A stretch of DNA of 8,444 nucleotides. It comes from Candidatus Poribacteria bacterium (GTDB taxonomy: Bacteria > Poribacteria > WGA-4E > GCA-2687025). This document shows, in pieces, positions 1-5,649 of this stretch (its first letter is position 1; every line of letters begins with the position of its first letter). The position numbers and the translations under genes are program-made. The DNA is taken from positions 1 to 8,444 of the forward strand of contig NYZG01000316.1 in the NCBI GenBank assembly GCA_002687025.1, in the 5' to 3' direction. The notes under the pieces were generated by a model. It did not search any database. It saw nothing but the letters and a program-made list of their open reading frames with translations, and was not told the origin of the DNA.

Positions 1-1106
1 TCGTCGACGTCACGTCGAAGTCGGGCCTGTTCTCTTGGGTCGCCCTGAGGCTGACGAAGCGCTCCGGCGGCGATCCGGCCAAGCTGCTCATCTACTACGG
101 CGTCATGACGGTCGTTTTCTCCGCCGTGCTGAACAACGTCACGGCGATGATAATCGTGGGCTCCCTGACCGGCGTGTCGCTCAAGCGACTCGGACGCGAG
201 GACAAGCTCCTGGGCTTCCTCATGGTCGAGGGGCTGCTGACGAACATCGGCGGGCTGCTCACGCTGATAAGCTCAGTGCCGAACATCATCGTGGGGGCGC
301 TGGCGGGCATAAGCTTCGTGCGGTTCTTCATCGTCGCGGCTCCCTTCGTCGCGGTCGCGACGGTCGTGACGCTGTGGATGGGCATGCGCGCCTTCCGCAT
401 CGGCCGCTTGGGAGACGACGACGAGAGGCGCGAGGCCGCCGAGTTGGTCGCGGGATTCGACGAGAACGACGGCGTCCCGAGTCGGGTCTTCTTCAACTAC
501 AGCATCGCGCTCTTCCTGCTGCTGATCGTGTGCTTCGCCCTCCAGTCGGTCCTACCGCTGCTGGATCGCCTCGGGATGGGGTTTGTGGCGCTGCTATTCG
601 CCGTGATAGCCCTTGCCCGCTACCGGCATGACGTGGACAAGTTCTACGCCGCCCTCGACTGGGATCTCATCGCCTTCTTCGGCTCGCTGTTCGTCGTGAT
701 AAACGTCATGGAGCACGCGCGCGTCTTGCACGTCTTGGGCGAGGGCATAGCGGTGCTCACCGGCTTCGGGCCGCGCGCGGGAGCCGCCGCGATCCTGCTC
801 TCTTCGGGCGTCGCGAGTTCGGTGACGGACAACATCCCGTTGGCGGCCATGCTGGGCAAGATCCTGCACGGCATGGGAGATCAGGCGGCGCCGAGTTTCT
901 GGTGGGGTGTCATATTCGGAGCCAACCTGGGCGGGAACATCACGCCGATCGGCTCTGCGTCCACGGTCGTCGCCGTGACGATGATGCACAAGTATGACAT
1001 ACCCATGCCGTTCGTGAAGTTCGTCACGCTGGCAGCGCAATTCGCCGTCGTCCAGCTGGCGATGGCTACGATCTATGTCGTGCTGGTCCTTGGGGGAGCC
1101 ACGTAG
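1..1106 (+). CDS. ArsB/NhaD-family ion transporter, 5'-truncated by the window edge
   Basis: The reading frame is open from base 3 to the TAG at 1104-1106. It gives 367 visible residues; the real start lies upstream, and family members of about 420-450 residues suggest some 60-90 are missing. The protein is a hydrophobic polytopic membrane protein with two pseudo-symmetric halves typical of the ArsB/NhaD (COG1055) permeases. The first half has SGLFSW (7-12), NNVTA (44-48) and NIGGLLTLISSVPN (81-94, the NIGG-x-xTLI-x-x-PPN family motif). The second has TDNIP (275-279) and GANLGGNITPIGSAS (306-320). A charged cytoplasmic-type loop with DDDERREAAE lies between them. Known members export arsenite or exchange Na+/H+; the substrate cannot be told from this sequence. 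An ATG at 105 is in frame but lies inside a conserved helix, so it is not the start. The gene converges on the ABC ATPase gene at 1191. Confidence 0.9.
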   Translation, partial: VDVTSKSGLFSWVALRLTKRSGGDPAKLLIYYGVMTVVFSAVLNNVTAMIIVGSLTGVSLKRLGREDKLLGFLMVEGLLTNIGGLLTLISSVPNIIVGALAGISFVRFFIVAAPFVAVATVVTLWMGMRAFRIGRLGDDDERREAAELVAGFDENDGVPSRVFFNYSIALFLLLIVCFALQSVLPLLDRLGMGFVALLFAVIALARYRHDVDKFYAALDWDLIAFFGSLFVVINVMEHARVLHVLGEGIAVLTGFGPRAGAAAILLSSGVASSVTDNIPLAAMLGKILHGMGDQAAPSFWWGVIFGANLGGNITPIGSASTVVAVTMMHKYDIPMPFVKFVTLAAQFAVVQLAMATIYVVLVLGGAT

Positions 1107-1116
1107 CGATCCCTGC

Positions 1117-1141
1117 CCCGAAGGGCGTCCTGCGCCCTCGG
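1117..1141. terminator. Candidate terminator hairpin between convergent genes
   Basis: AGGGCG (1122-1127) and CGCCCT (1133-1138) form a perfect 6-bp GC-rich stem around the loop TCCTG. CCG (1118-1120) and CGG (1139-1141) extend it past a single bulged A. It sits 16 nt after the transporter stop, in the 84-bp gap before the convergent ABC ATPase stop. No T-run follows on either strand, so intrinsic termination is uncertain. The rest of the gap (1142-1190) shows nothing else I can support. Confidence 0.35.
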
Positions 1142-1190
1142 CCCGCGGCCTGTCGTCGCCGTGGGGCGCCGCCGATACGATGCCGACCGG

Positions 1191-2297
1191 TTAGTCCGTC
1201 AGCGACTCGCCGGTGTCCGCATCGAAGAAGTGCACCCGCTCCAGGTCCAGGGCAACATCCATCGTCTCGCCGACGCGCGGCATCACACTCGGTTCGATCT
1301 TCGCGATCATCGTTTGTTCGCCGGCCGCGAGGTAGACGAGTATCTCGCTCCCCAACGGCTCAACGACATCGACACCGGCATGGATCGCCGATCCCGGGCT
1401 CCCAGCGACGAATGCCCCGTCGGGACGGATGTGTTCCGGCCGGATCCCCATCGTCACCGGCCCGTCGGCGCGATCATCCAACGCGGCCGCCGACTCGGGT
1501 GGGAGCTCCAACCGCACTCCGTTCGCCTCGAACACGCGCCCATCGCCGGCGCCGTTGAGCTCGCCGTCCACGAAGTTCATCGGCGGGCTCCCGATGAACC
1601 CCGCCACGAAACGGTTGTGCGGATGGTCGTACAGCCGCAGCGGCGTGTCGATCTGCTGGATGACGCCCCCGTCCAGCACGACGATCCGGTCGCCCATCGT
1701 CATCGCTTCGGTCTGGTCGTGCGTGACGTAGACCATCGTAGCCTGAAGCCGTGTGTGCAGCTTGTTGATTTCGGCGCGCATCTGTACGCGCAGCTTTGCG
1801 TCCAGGTTGCTCAGCGGCTCGTCGAAGAGGAACACCTTGGGATCGCGTACTATCGCCCGCCCAACGGCTACGCGCTGCCGCTCGCCTCCGGACAGCGCGC
1901 GCGGCCGGCGCTCGAGGAGCTTCGTTATCCCGAGGATGTCGGCCGCCCCGCGCACGCGACCGTCGATCTCCGCTTTCGGCACACGGCGCAACTTCAGACC
2001 GAACGCCATGTTCCGGTAGACGGTCATATGCGGATACAACGCGTAGTTCTGGAACACCATCGCGATGTCGCGGTCCTTGGGGAGAACGTCGGTCACCCGG
2101 CGCTCATCGATGTAGATGTCGCCCTCGGTGATCTCCTCCAGACCCGCGATCATGCGTAGCATTGTCGACTTGCCGCAGCCCGACGGCCCCACGAACACGA
2201 CGAATTCCTCGTCATGCACCTCGAGGTTGGCTTCGCGCACCGCGACAACGTCGCCGCCGTAGACCTTGGTCACGCGGTCAATCCGGACGTTCGCCAT
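1191..2297 (-). CDS. ABC transporter ATP-binding protein, MalK/UgpC/MsiK type
   Basis: This 368-residue protein has all the ABC motifs: Walker A GPSGCGKST (37-45), Q-loop Q83 in VFQNYALYPHMTV, signature LSGGERQ (135-141), Walker B VFLFDE (155-160) and switch histidine H193 in YVTHDQTEA. The C-terminal ~130 residues form the MalK-type regulatory (TOBE/OB) region, with MGIRPEHI (283-290) and VEPLGSE (312-318). Length and architecture match ATPases that power uptake of sugars, glycerol phosphate or polyols (CUT1 family). The frame stays open upstream to 2432, but the added residues are low-complexity Arg/Ser sequence. The ATG at 2297 has GGGAG 6 nt upstream and starts at the conserved N-terminus, so I chose it. 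It overlaps the end of the AccD-like gene by 20 nt, suggesting translational coupling. No permease or solute-binding gene is in the window, so it may serve transporters encoded elsewhere, as MsiK does in Streptomyces. Confidence 0.95.
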   Translation of the reverse strand: MANVRIDRVTKVYGGDVVAVREANLEVHDEEFVVFVGPSGCGKSTMLRMIAGLEEITEGDIYIDERRVTDVLPKDRDIAMVFQNYALYPHMTVYRNMAFGLKLRRVPKAEIDGRVRGAADILGITKLLERRPRALSGGERQRVAVGRAIVRDPKVFLFDEPLSNLDAKLRVQMRAEINKLHTRLQATMVYVTHDQTEAMTMGDRIVVLDGGVIQQIDTPLRLYDHPHNRFVAGFIGSPPMNFVDGELNGAGDGRVFEANGVRLELPPESAAALDDRADGPVTMGIRPEHIRPDGAFVAGSPGSAIHAGVDVVEPLGSEILVYLAAGEQTMIAKIEPSVMPRVGETMDVALDLERVHFFDADTGESLTD

Positions 2298-2988
2298 CCG
2301 TGTCTCCCGCCTGGGCGAAGAACATGAGGAGCTTCGACAGTTCGTGCCTGATGTCCGCTCGCGGCACGTACATGTCAACGAAGGGGAAATCCGCGGTCTC
2401 GCCCTCGCGCGGCTGCGTGGGCGCGGGAACATCGCGCACAGTGGCCTCCGCGATCACGGTGTCGCCAAGTGGAGCGGACGTGAGCAGACCATGCTCAGAA
2501 TGCGCGTCGGTGATGACGAGGACGTATGGCAAGCGGGCGGCGCCGTGTCGGGCCAACGCCCTATGCGCGCGGCCTCGCCACGGGCCCAGCGGCGCGTCAG
2601 TGGCAACGCCAACGCCAGCAGCGCAGAACAGAACGGCCGGCGCGGCCAGCGCCAACAGAGCGGCGAGTGCCTCATTCGCCGTGTCGCCGTCGGCCCCTTC
2701 TGTGAGGCCGTCGACCGCGCCGATTGCGCACTGGATACCTTCCACGGTCGCGCGTCCGACGACCGCGCCACCGGCAACAGGCACGGGCCGGAACGACCCG
2801 CTGTCCGCGACGAAGCCAATCCGTTCAGCGGCGCCGAGCGGCGCCTGGTGCTGGCAATGGGGACAGATGCGCCCGGTGCGTTCGTGCTCGCGCGCGAACA
2901 GCACTTCCTTGCACGCGACGCACCGGGTCACCACGCCGTCGGGGATGGCGCTCCGCGTGTCTGGACCTGCGCTACCCGCGTCGGACAT
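2278..2988 (-). CDS. AccD-like protein with zinc ribbon but degenerate carboxyltransferase core
   Basis: The 236-residue product resembles the beta subunit of acetyl-CoA carboxylase carboxyltransferase (AccD, usually about 280-300 residues). The N-terminus is clear: IPDGVVTRCVACKEVLF, then ICPHC, with Cys23, Cys26, Cys42 and Cys45 in the AccD zinc-ribbon spacing, and ERIGFVADSGSF (55-66) after it. AccD-like pieces recur later: ARLPYVLVITD (151-161), LGDTVIAE (174-181) and VDMYVPRADIRHELSKLL (204-221). However, about 30 residues after the ribbon are missing. The GGSMGSVVG, SGGARMQE and GGVSASFA motifs that shape the acyl-CoA/carboxybiotin site, and the GFAGPRVIEQT segment, are absent or unrecognisable. 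I infer a non-catalytic or repurposed paralogue. The ATG has AAGGAG 9 nt upstream. It follows the STAS gene by 38 nt and overlaps the ABC ATPase gene by 20 nt. It is not the canonical accD, and no accA is nearby. Confidence 0.8.
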   Translation of the reverse strand: MSDAGSAGPDTRSAIPDGVVTRCVACKEVLFAREHERTGRICPHCQHQAPLGAAERIGFVADSGSFRPVPVAGGAVVGRATVEGIQCAIGAVDGLTEGADGDTANEALAALLALAAPAVLFCAAGVGVATDAPLGPWRGRAHRALARHGAARLPYVLVITDAHSEHGLLTSAPLGDTVIAEATVRDVPAPTQPREGETADFPFVDMYVPRADIRHELSKLLMFFAQAGDTDGERPD

Positions 2989-3003
2989 GCCGCCGAACTC
3001 CTT

Positions 3004-3020
3004 GGCGGCCCGAAGCCGCC
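3004..3020 (-). other. Intercistronic RNA hairpin just upstream of the AccD-like gene's SD
   Basis: GGCGGC and GCCGCC form a perfect 6-bp stem around the loop TTCGG, read on the minus strand. It ends exactly where the AAGGAG ribosome site of the AccD-like gene begins (3003-2998) and starts 6 nt after the STAS stop codon. It has no T-run. It could be a weak or processing-type terminator, or an RNA element setting the expression ratio of the two genes. Confidence 0.4.
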
Positions 3021-3026
3021 ATGAGG

Positions 3027-3386
3027 TTACGATGTCGCCCGGGACCTCAACGCGGCCAATGCCGCCGCCTCATCGTCGTGCAACGACACCACGTTCGTCA
3101 GCTTCGTCACGGTGAAAAGCCTGCGGATATTCGGCTGGGGCTCCGCGAGCGCGACGCGCCCGCCCTTCGCGGCAACGGCCTGCTGCCCGCGGATCACCGA
3201 GCCCAGGCCCTGGCTGTCGATATAGGGAACGTCGCGCATGTTCAGGAGCAGTGAATGCACGCCGTCGGGCGCTTCGGCCGCCTCTTCTTCCAGAGCGCGG
3301 CCGAGTCGAACGCTTTGGTCCGCGATGAGACGGCCGACCACCGTCACCACGAGCACTGAGCCTTCGACGCGCACGCTGAATTCCAC
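3027..3386 (-). CDS. STAS-domain anti-sigma factor antagonist, promoter-distal copy
   Basis: This single-domain STAS protein of 119 residues is of the SpoIIAA/RsbV type. The predicted phospho-site is Ser58 in YIDSQGLGSVI (55-65), at the same residue number as Ser58 of B. subtilis SpoIIAA. In that family the unphosphorylated form binds the kinase/anti-sigma factor, releasing its partner; phosphorylation of this Ser blocks binding and a PP2C phosphatase resets it. The C-terminal NIRRLFTVTKLTNVVSLHDDEAAA is the usual STAS helix/strand ending. The start is GTG (3386-3384) with AGGAGG 5 nt upstream. It lies 35 bp after the other STAS gene and 38 bp before the AccD-like gene. The residue after the phospho-Ser is Gln rather than the common Ser, Thr or Ala, so its kinase or phosphatase preference may differ from its neighbour's. 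Confidence 0.92.
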   Translation of the reverse strand: MEFSVRVEGSVLVVTVVGRLIADQSVRLGRALEEEAAEAPDGVHSLLLNMRDVPYIDSQGLGSVIRGQQAVAAKGGRVALAEPQPNIRRLFTVTKLTNVVSLHDDEAAALAALRSRATS

Positions 3387-3421
3387 GCACGCCTCCTGGC
3401 CCCGCGGCGCCGTCTGTCTCG

Positions 3422-3766
3422 TTACGAGGACAGGCTTTCGACCGCGGCTTCCTCGTCCGGGAACTGCTCGAAGAGCTGGGCGAGCTTCGCCAGCGACAGA
3501 AGCTTCTCGATATTCGCGCTGGCGTTCATGATACCGATACGGCCCTTCTTCTGCTGGATATGCGTGTACGCATTCACCAGCGCTCCGAGGGCCGAACTGT
3601 CCATCATGCCCGTGCCTTCCAGGTTCACGAGAATGCGCACGGTGTCGCCACCGAGCTCGATCGCCTTCTGGAACGCCTCGCGCAACTTCAGACCGTCGGG
3701 GCCGATGATGTTGCCCTTCAGATTGAAGATGATGACAACCCCGTTCTTACGGAATGTAAGTTCCAC
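3422..3766 (-). CDS. STAS-domain anti-sigma factor antagonist, promoter-proximal copy
   Basis: This 114-residue STAS protein has the phospho-site motif MMDSSALGALV (54-64), with Ser57 the residue expected to be phosphorylated. It starts MELTFRKNGVVIIFNLKGNI, matching the first strands of the fold, and ends with NIEKLLSLAKLAQLFEQFPDEEAAVESL. The start is GTG (3766-3764) with AAGGAGG 7 nt upstream, one of the strongest ribosome sites in the window, which suggests high expression. It is separated from the upstream anti-sigma kinase gene by 160 bp and followed after 35 bp by a second, clearly divergent STAS gene. I expect it to be a substrate of the kinase at 4370-3927 and the phosphatase at 5548-4367. 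Which of the two STAS proteins is the main partner cannot be read from sequence. Confidence 0.93.
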   Translation of the reverse strand: MELTFRKNGVVIIFNLKGNIIGPDGLKLREAFQKAIELGGDTVRILVNLEGTGMMDSSALGALVNAYTHIQQKKGRIGIMNASANIEKLLSLAKLAQLFEQFPDEEAAVESLSS

Positions 3767-3887
3767 TCACGTGCCTCCTTCGCACCGTCGGGACCCGTCA
3801 GGTCACGCCGGGTCGTATCGGAATCATTGCTCGCAACCCGCGAAGGGCGAACCCACCGATCGGGGAGCAGGACATCGCAACGGCCGC

Positions 3888-3916
3888 GGGCCCACTCGGG
3901 ACACTGTCCTGGGCCC
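3888..3916 (-). terminator. Candidate terminator/attenuator structure in the 160-bp anti-sigma/STAS gap
   Basis: Read on the minus strand, an outer GGGCCC/GGGCCC pair encloses an inner GGACA-G-TGTCC inverted repeat (3899-3909), 11 nt past the TAG stop of the anti-sigma kinase gene. The same stretch gives a direct repeat of GTGGGCCC (3895-3888 and 3918-3911). There is no T-run, so it may act as an attenuator, a Rho-dependent site or an mRNA stabiliser rather than a classical terminator. The stop codon itself sits in another small perfect hairpin, TGGCGC-TAT-GCGCCA (3922-3936). The rest of the gap (3767-3887) has a 6-bp GACCCG/CGGGTC repeat (3792-3797, 3809-3814) and no convincing promoter. Confidence 0.35.
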
Positions 3917-3926
3917 ACGGGTGGCG

Positions 3927-4370
3927 CTATGCGCCAGGCCGCGTCTTCCGTATCGTCAGTTCCGTGCCGTCGTCGTTGTGCGACACCTCGTCCATATACG
4001 CGTTCATCATAAGGATACCGCGTCCACTGTCGCGGAACAGGTTGTCACCCTCGAACGGGTTGGGCACCGCGCCCGGGTCGAACCCTTCTCCCTCGTCTTT
4101 GATCTTGATCATGAGCTGCGCGGGGTCGATCCTGAGCGTGACGTACACCCGCTTCGTGAGGTCGTATTTGTTCCCGTGCTTGATGGCGTTCATTGCGCCC
4201 TCGATTAGCGCAACGCCGATCAGTTCGACCGAGTCCTCGTCGAAGTGCAGGTCGCGCGCCACCTTCCCGGTCACCGCCTCGAGAACCGGCACGTAATCGA
4301 TGTCACTCGGCATCACGAGGATCAGCTCACGGACATCCTCGGGGCTGTGGGCGTCGGCCTGCGCGCTCAA
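3927..4370 (-). CDS. Anti-sigma factor / serine-protein kinase, RsbW/SpoIIAB family (HATPase_c)
   Basis: The 147-residue product has the GHKL ATPase fold of partner-switching kinases: N-box ELIGVALIEGAMNAIKHGNK with Glu57 and Asn61, G1 box DEGEGFD (92-98), and G2 box DSGRGILMM (114-122). Family members phosphorylate a STAS antagonist and, when free, bind and inhibit a sigma factor or other partner. The frame is open to 4481, but that extension lies inside the phosphatase gene and looks non-coding. I chose TTG at 4370-4368: it overlaps the TGA of the phosphatase gene in a TTGA arrangement, has AAGGG 8-9 nt upstream, and yields the usual family length. The coupling implies equimolar synthesis with the phosphatase. 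No sigma factor gene is adjacent, so the inhibited target is unknown and may not be a sigma factor. Confidence 0.9.
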   Translation of the reverse strand: MSAQADAHSPEDVRELILVMPSDIDYVPVLEAVTGKVARDLHFDEDSVELIGVALIEGAMNAIKHGNKYDLTKRVYVTLRIDPAQLMIKIKDEGEGFDPGAVPNPFEGDNLFRDSGRGILMMNAYMDEVSHNDDGTELTIRKTRPGA

Positions 4371-5548
4371 GTCGTCGCCCTTCGCTCTGACCGGTCGGAT
4401 TGGATAGCCACCATCGTGAGATCGTCGGATCGCTGTGCCCCGCCTCGGAACTTGGCCAGGCGCGAACGCACAGTACCACACAGCGCGTCGCCGGTCAAGC
4501 GGGTCATGTCCTGTACGAGGGCGCGTGCGCCGTCTTCACCGAACAGTTCGCCCGCCTCATTCTCCGACTCCGTCACGCCGTCCGTGTACAGCACCACGAG
4601 GTCGCCCGGCCCGAGTGACACGGTCTCTTCCTCGTAAACGGCCGACTCGAACGCACCCACCAACATGCCGCCCGTAGAGAGCGCCGTGATCGAGTCGTCG
4701 GAGGCGCGCGCGTGCAGCGGATAGCAGTGCCCGCCGTTGCAGTACGTGAACTCGCGACGGGGGCCGTCGAGGATCCCATAGACCATAGTGGCGAACATGT
4801 CGGGCGCGGTTTCCGCCGCGAGGAAGTCGTTTACCCGGTGCAAGGCCTCGCCGGGGCCGTGCCCTTCCCGCGCCACGATACGCAGAACCGTGCGAACCAT
4901 GACCATCAGCAGGGCCGCGGGGATGCCCTTTCCGCGTATGTCCGCGATGGCGACTCCGACGCGTTCATCGTCCAGCTGGATGAAGTCGTAGAAGTCGCCC
5001 GACACGTTCAGCGAACTCTCGAGCATGCCCACGACGCGAACCCCCGCCAGCGGCGGCGCCTCGTCCGGCATCAGCCCGAGCTGTATCTGCGCCGCGGTCT
5101 CCAGGTGCCGCGCCAACTCTTCGATCTCGCCCGACCATTGCTCGAGGGGAGCCGACACGTCCTCGCCGTTTGCCGGGCCGGACGGCCCCAGCGCCGCAGT
5201 CACTCGCGCCACCAGGTCGGACGGCTCGAAAGGCTTGGTGATGTAGTCGTCCGCGCCGGAGCTCAGTCCTCGCAGCTTGTCGCTTATCTGCGCCCGCGCT
5301 GTGAGCATGATGACCGGGATATCGCGCGTATTGGGACTGTCGCGAAGCGCCTGCATGACGTCGAAGCCGTCGAGGTCCGGCATGCTGACGTCGAGCAGAA
5401 CCAGGCCCGGTCTCTCGGCGTCAGCGGCGGCCAGCGCCTCGGCGCCGTCCGTCGCGGTGACGACATCAAACCCCTCGCTGACGAGGGTGAGCTCCACGAG
5501 ATCGAGAATGTCTGGCTCGTCGTCGACGACGAGCACCTTGTCAGCCAT
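4367..5548 (-). CDS. Response regulator receiver domain fused to PP2C/SpoIIE-type phosphatase (RsbU-like)
   Basis: This 393-residue protein has two domains. The CheY-like receiver (about 1-120) has acidic residues Asp9/Asp10, phospho-acceptor Asp53 in LLDVSMPDLDGF, Thr83 and Lys105 in ITKPFEP. A linker with likely coiled-coil/helical sequence (about 133-160, EIEELARHLETAAQIQ) leads to a SpoIIE/RsbU-type PP2C domain (about 165-385). Metal-binding acidic residues are in VSGDFYDF (Asp185), IADIRGKGIPAALL (Asp203), YTDGVTE (Asp323) and SDDLTMV (Asp375/376), with NGGH at 271-274. Such REC-PP2C proteins (for example HsbR of Pseudomonas) dephosphorylate STAS antagonists under control of a histidine kinase; no kinase gene is in the window. 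The ATG has AGGA 11 nt upstream, a weak ribosome site. Its TGA overlaps the TTG start of the anti-sigma kinase. Confidence 0.94.
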   Translation of the reverse strand: MADKVLVVDDEPDILDLVELTLVSEGFDVVTATDGAEALAAADAERPGLVLLDVSMPDLDGFDVMQALRDSPNTRDIPVIMLTARAQISDKLRGLSSGADDYITKPFEPSDLVARVTAALGPSGPANGEDVSAPLEQWSGEIEELARHLETAAQIQLGLMPDEAPPLAGVRVVGMLESSLNVSGDFYDFIQLDDERVGVAIADIRGKGIPAALLMVMVRTVLRIVAREGHGPGEALHRVNDFLAAETAPDMFATMVYGILDGPRREFTYCNGGHCYPLHARASDDSITALSTGGMLVGAFESAVYEEETVSLGPGDLVVLYTDGVTESENEAGELFGEDGARALVQDMTRLTGDALCGTVRSRLAKFRGGAQRSDDLTMVAIQSDRSERRATT

Positions 5549-5608
5549 GCGCGACCGATTCCTGACTTTCCGTGGCGGAGCTCGCGAGGCCCCGCAGGCC
5601 TAAATCGT

Positions 5609-5627
5609 GCCCGGCGAAATGCCGGGC
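5609..5627 (-). terminator. Candidate terminator after the TIM-barrel isomerase gene
   Basis: GCCCGGC (5609-5615) and GCCGGGC (5621-5627) form a perfect 7-bp stem with a 5-nt loop, 22 nt past the isomerase stop on the minus strand. The sequence after the stem (ACGATTTAG) has only a three-T run, so termination may be partial. The hairpin lies in the 101-bp gap before the receiver-phosphatase gene; I found no convincing -35/-10 pair for that gene. Confidence 0.5.
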
Positions 5628-5649
5628 CGCAACCGAATCCTCACGGCCG

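Noticed and set aside
2298..2432. Upstream extension of the ABC ATPase frame by 45 codons
   Set aside because: It overlaps the AccD-like coding region in another frame, is Arg/Ser-rich without family similarity, and the ATG at 2297 has a good SD.
2278..2988. Canonical acetyl-CoA carboxylase beta subunit (accD)
   Set aside because: Too short and lacking the glycine-rich active-site motifs; called AccD-like instead.
1161..3115. Long plus-strand open frames over the ABC ATPase and AccD-like genes
   Set aside because: They are antisense shadows typical of GC-rich DNA, with no family motifs and biased Arg/Pro/Ala composition.
4371..4481. Longer ATG start for the anti-sigma kinase at 4481
   Set aside because: It lies inside the phosphatase gene and adds non-family sequence; the TTGA overlap gives a better start.
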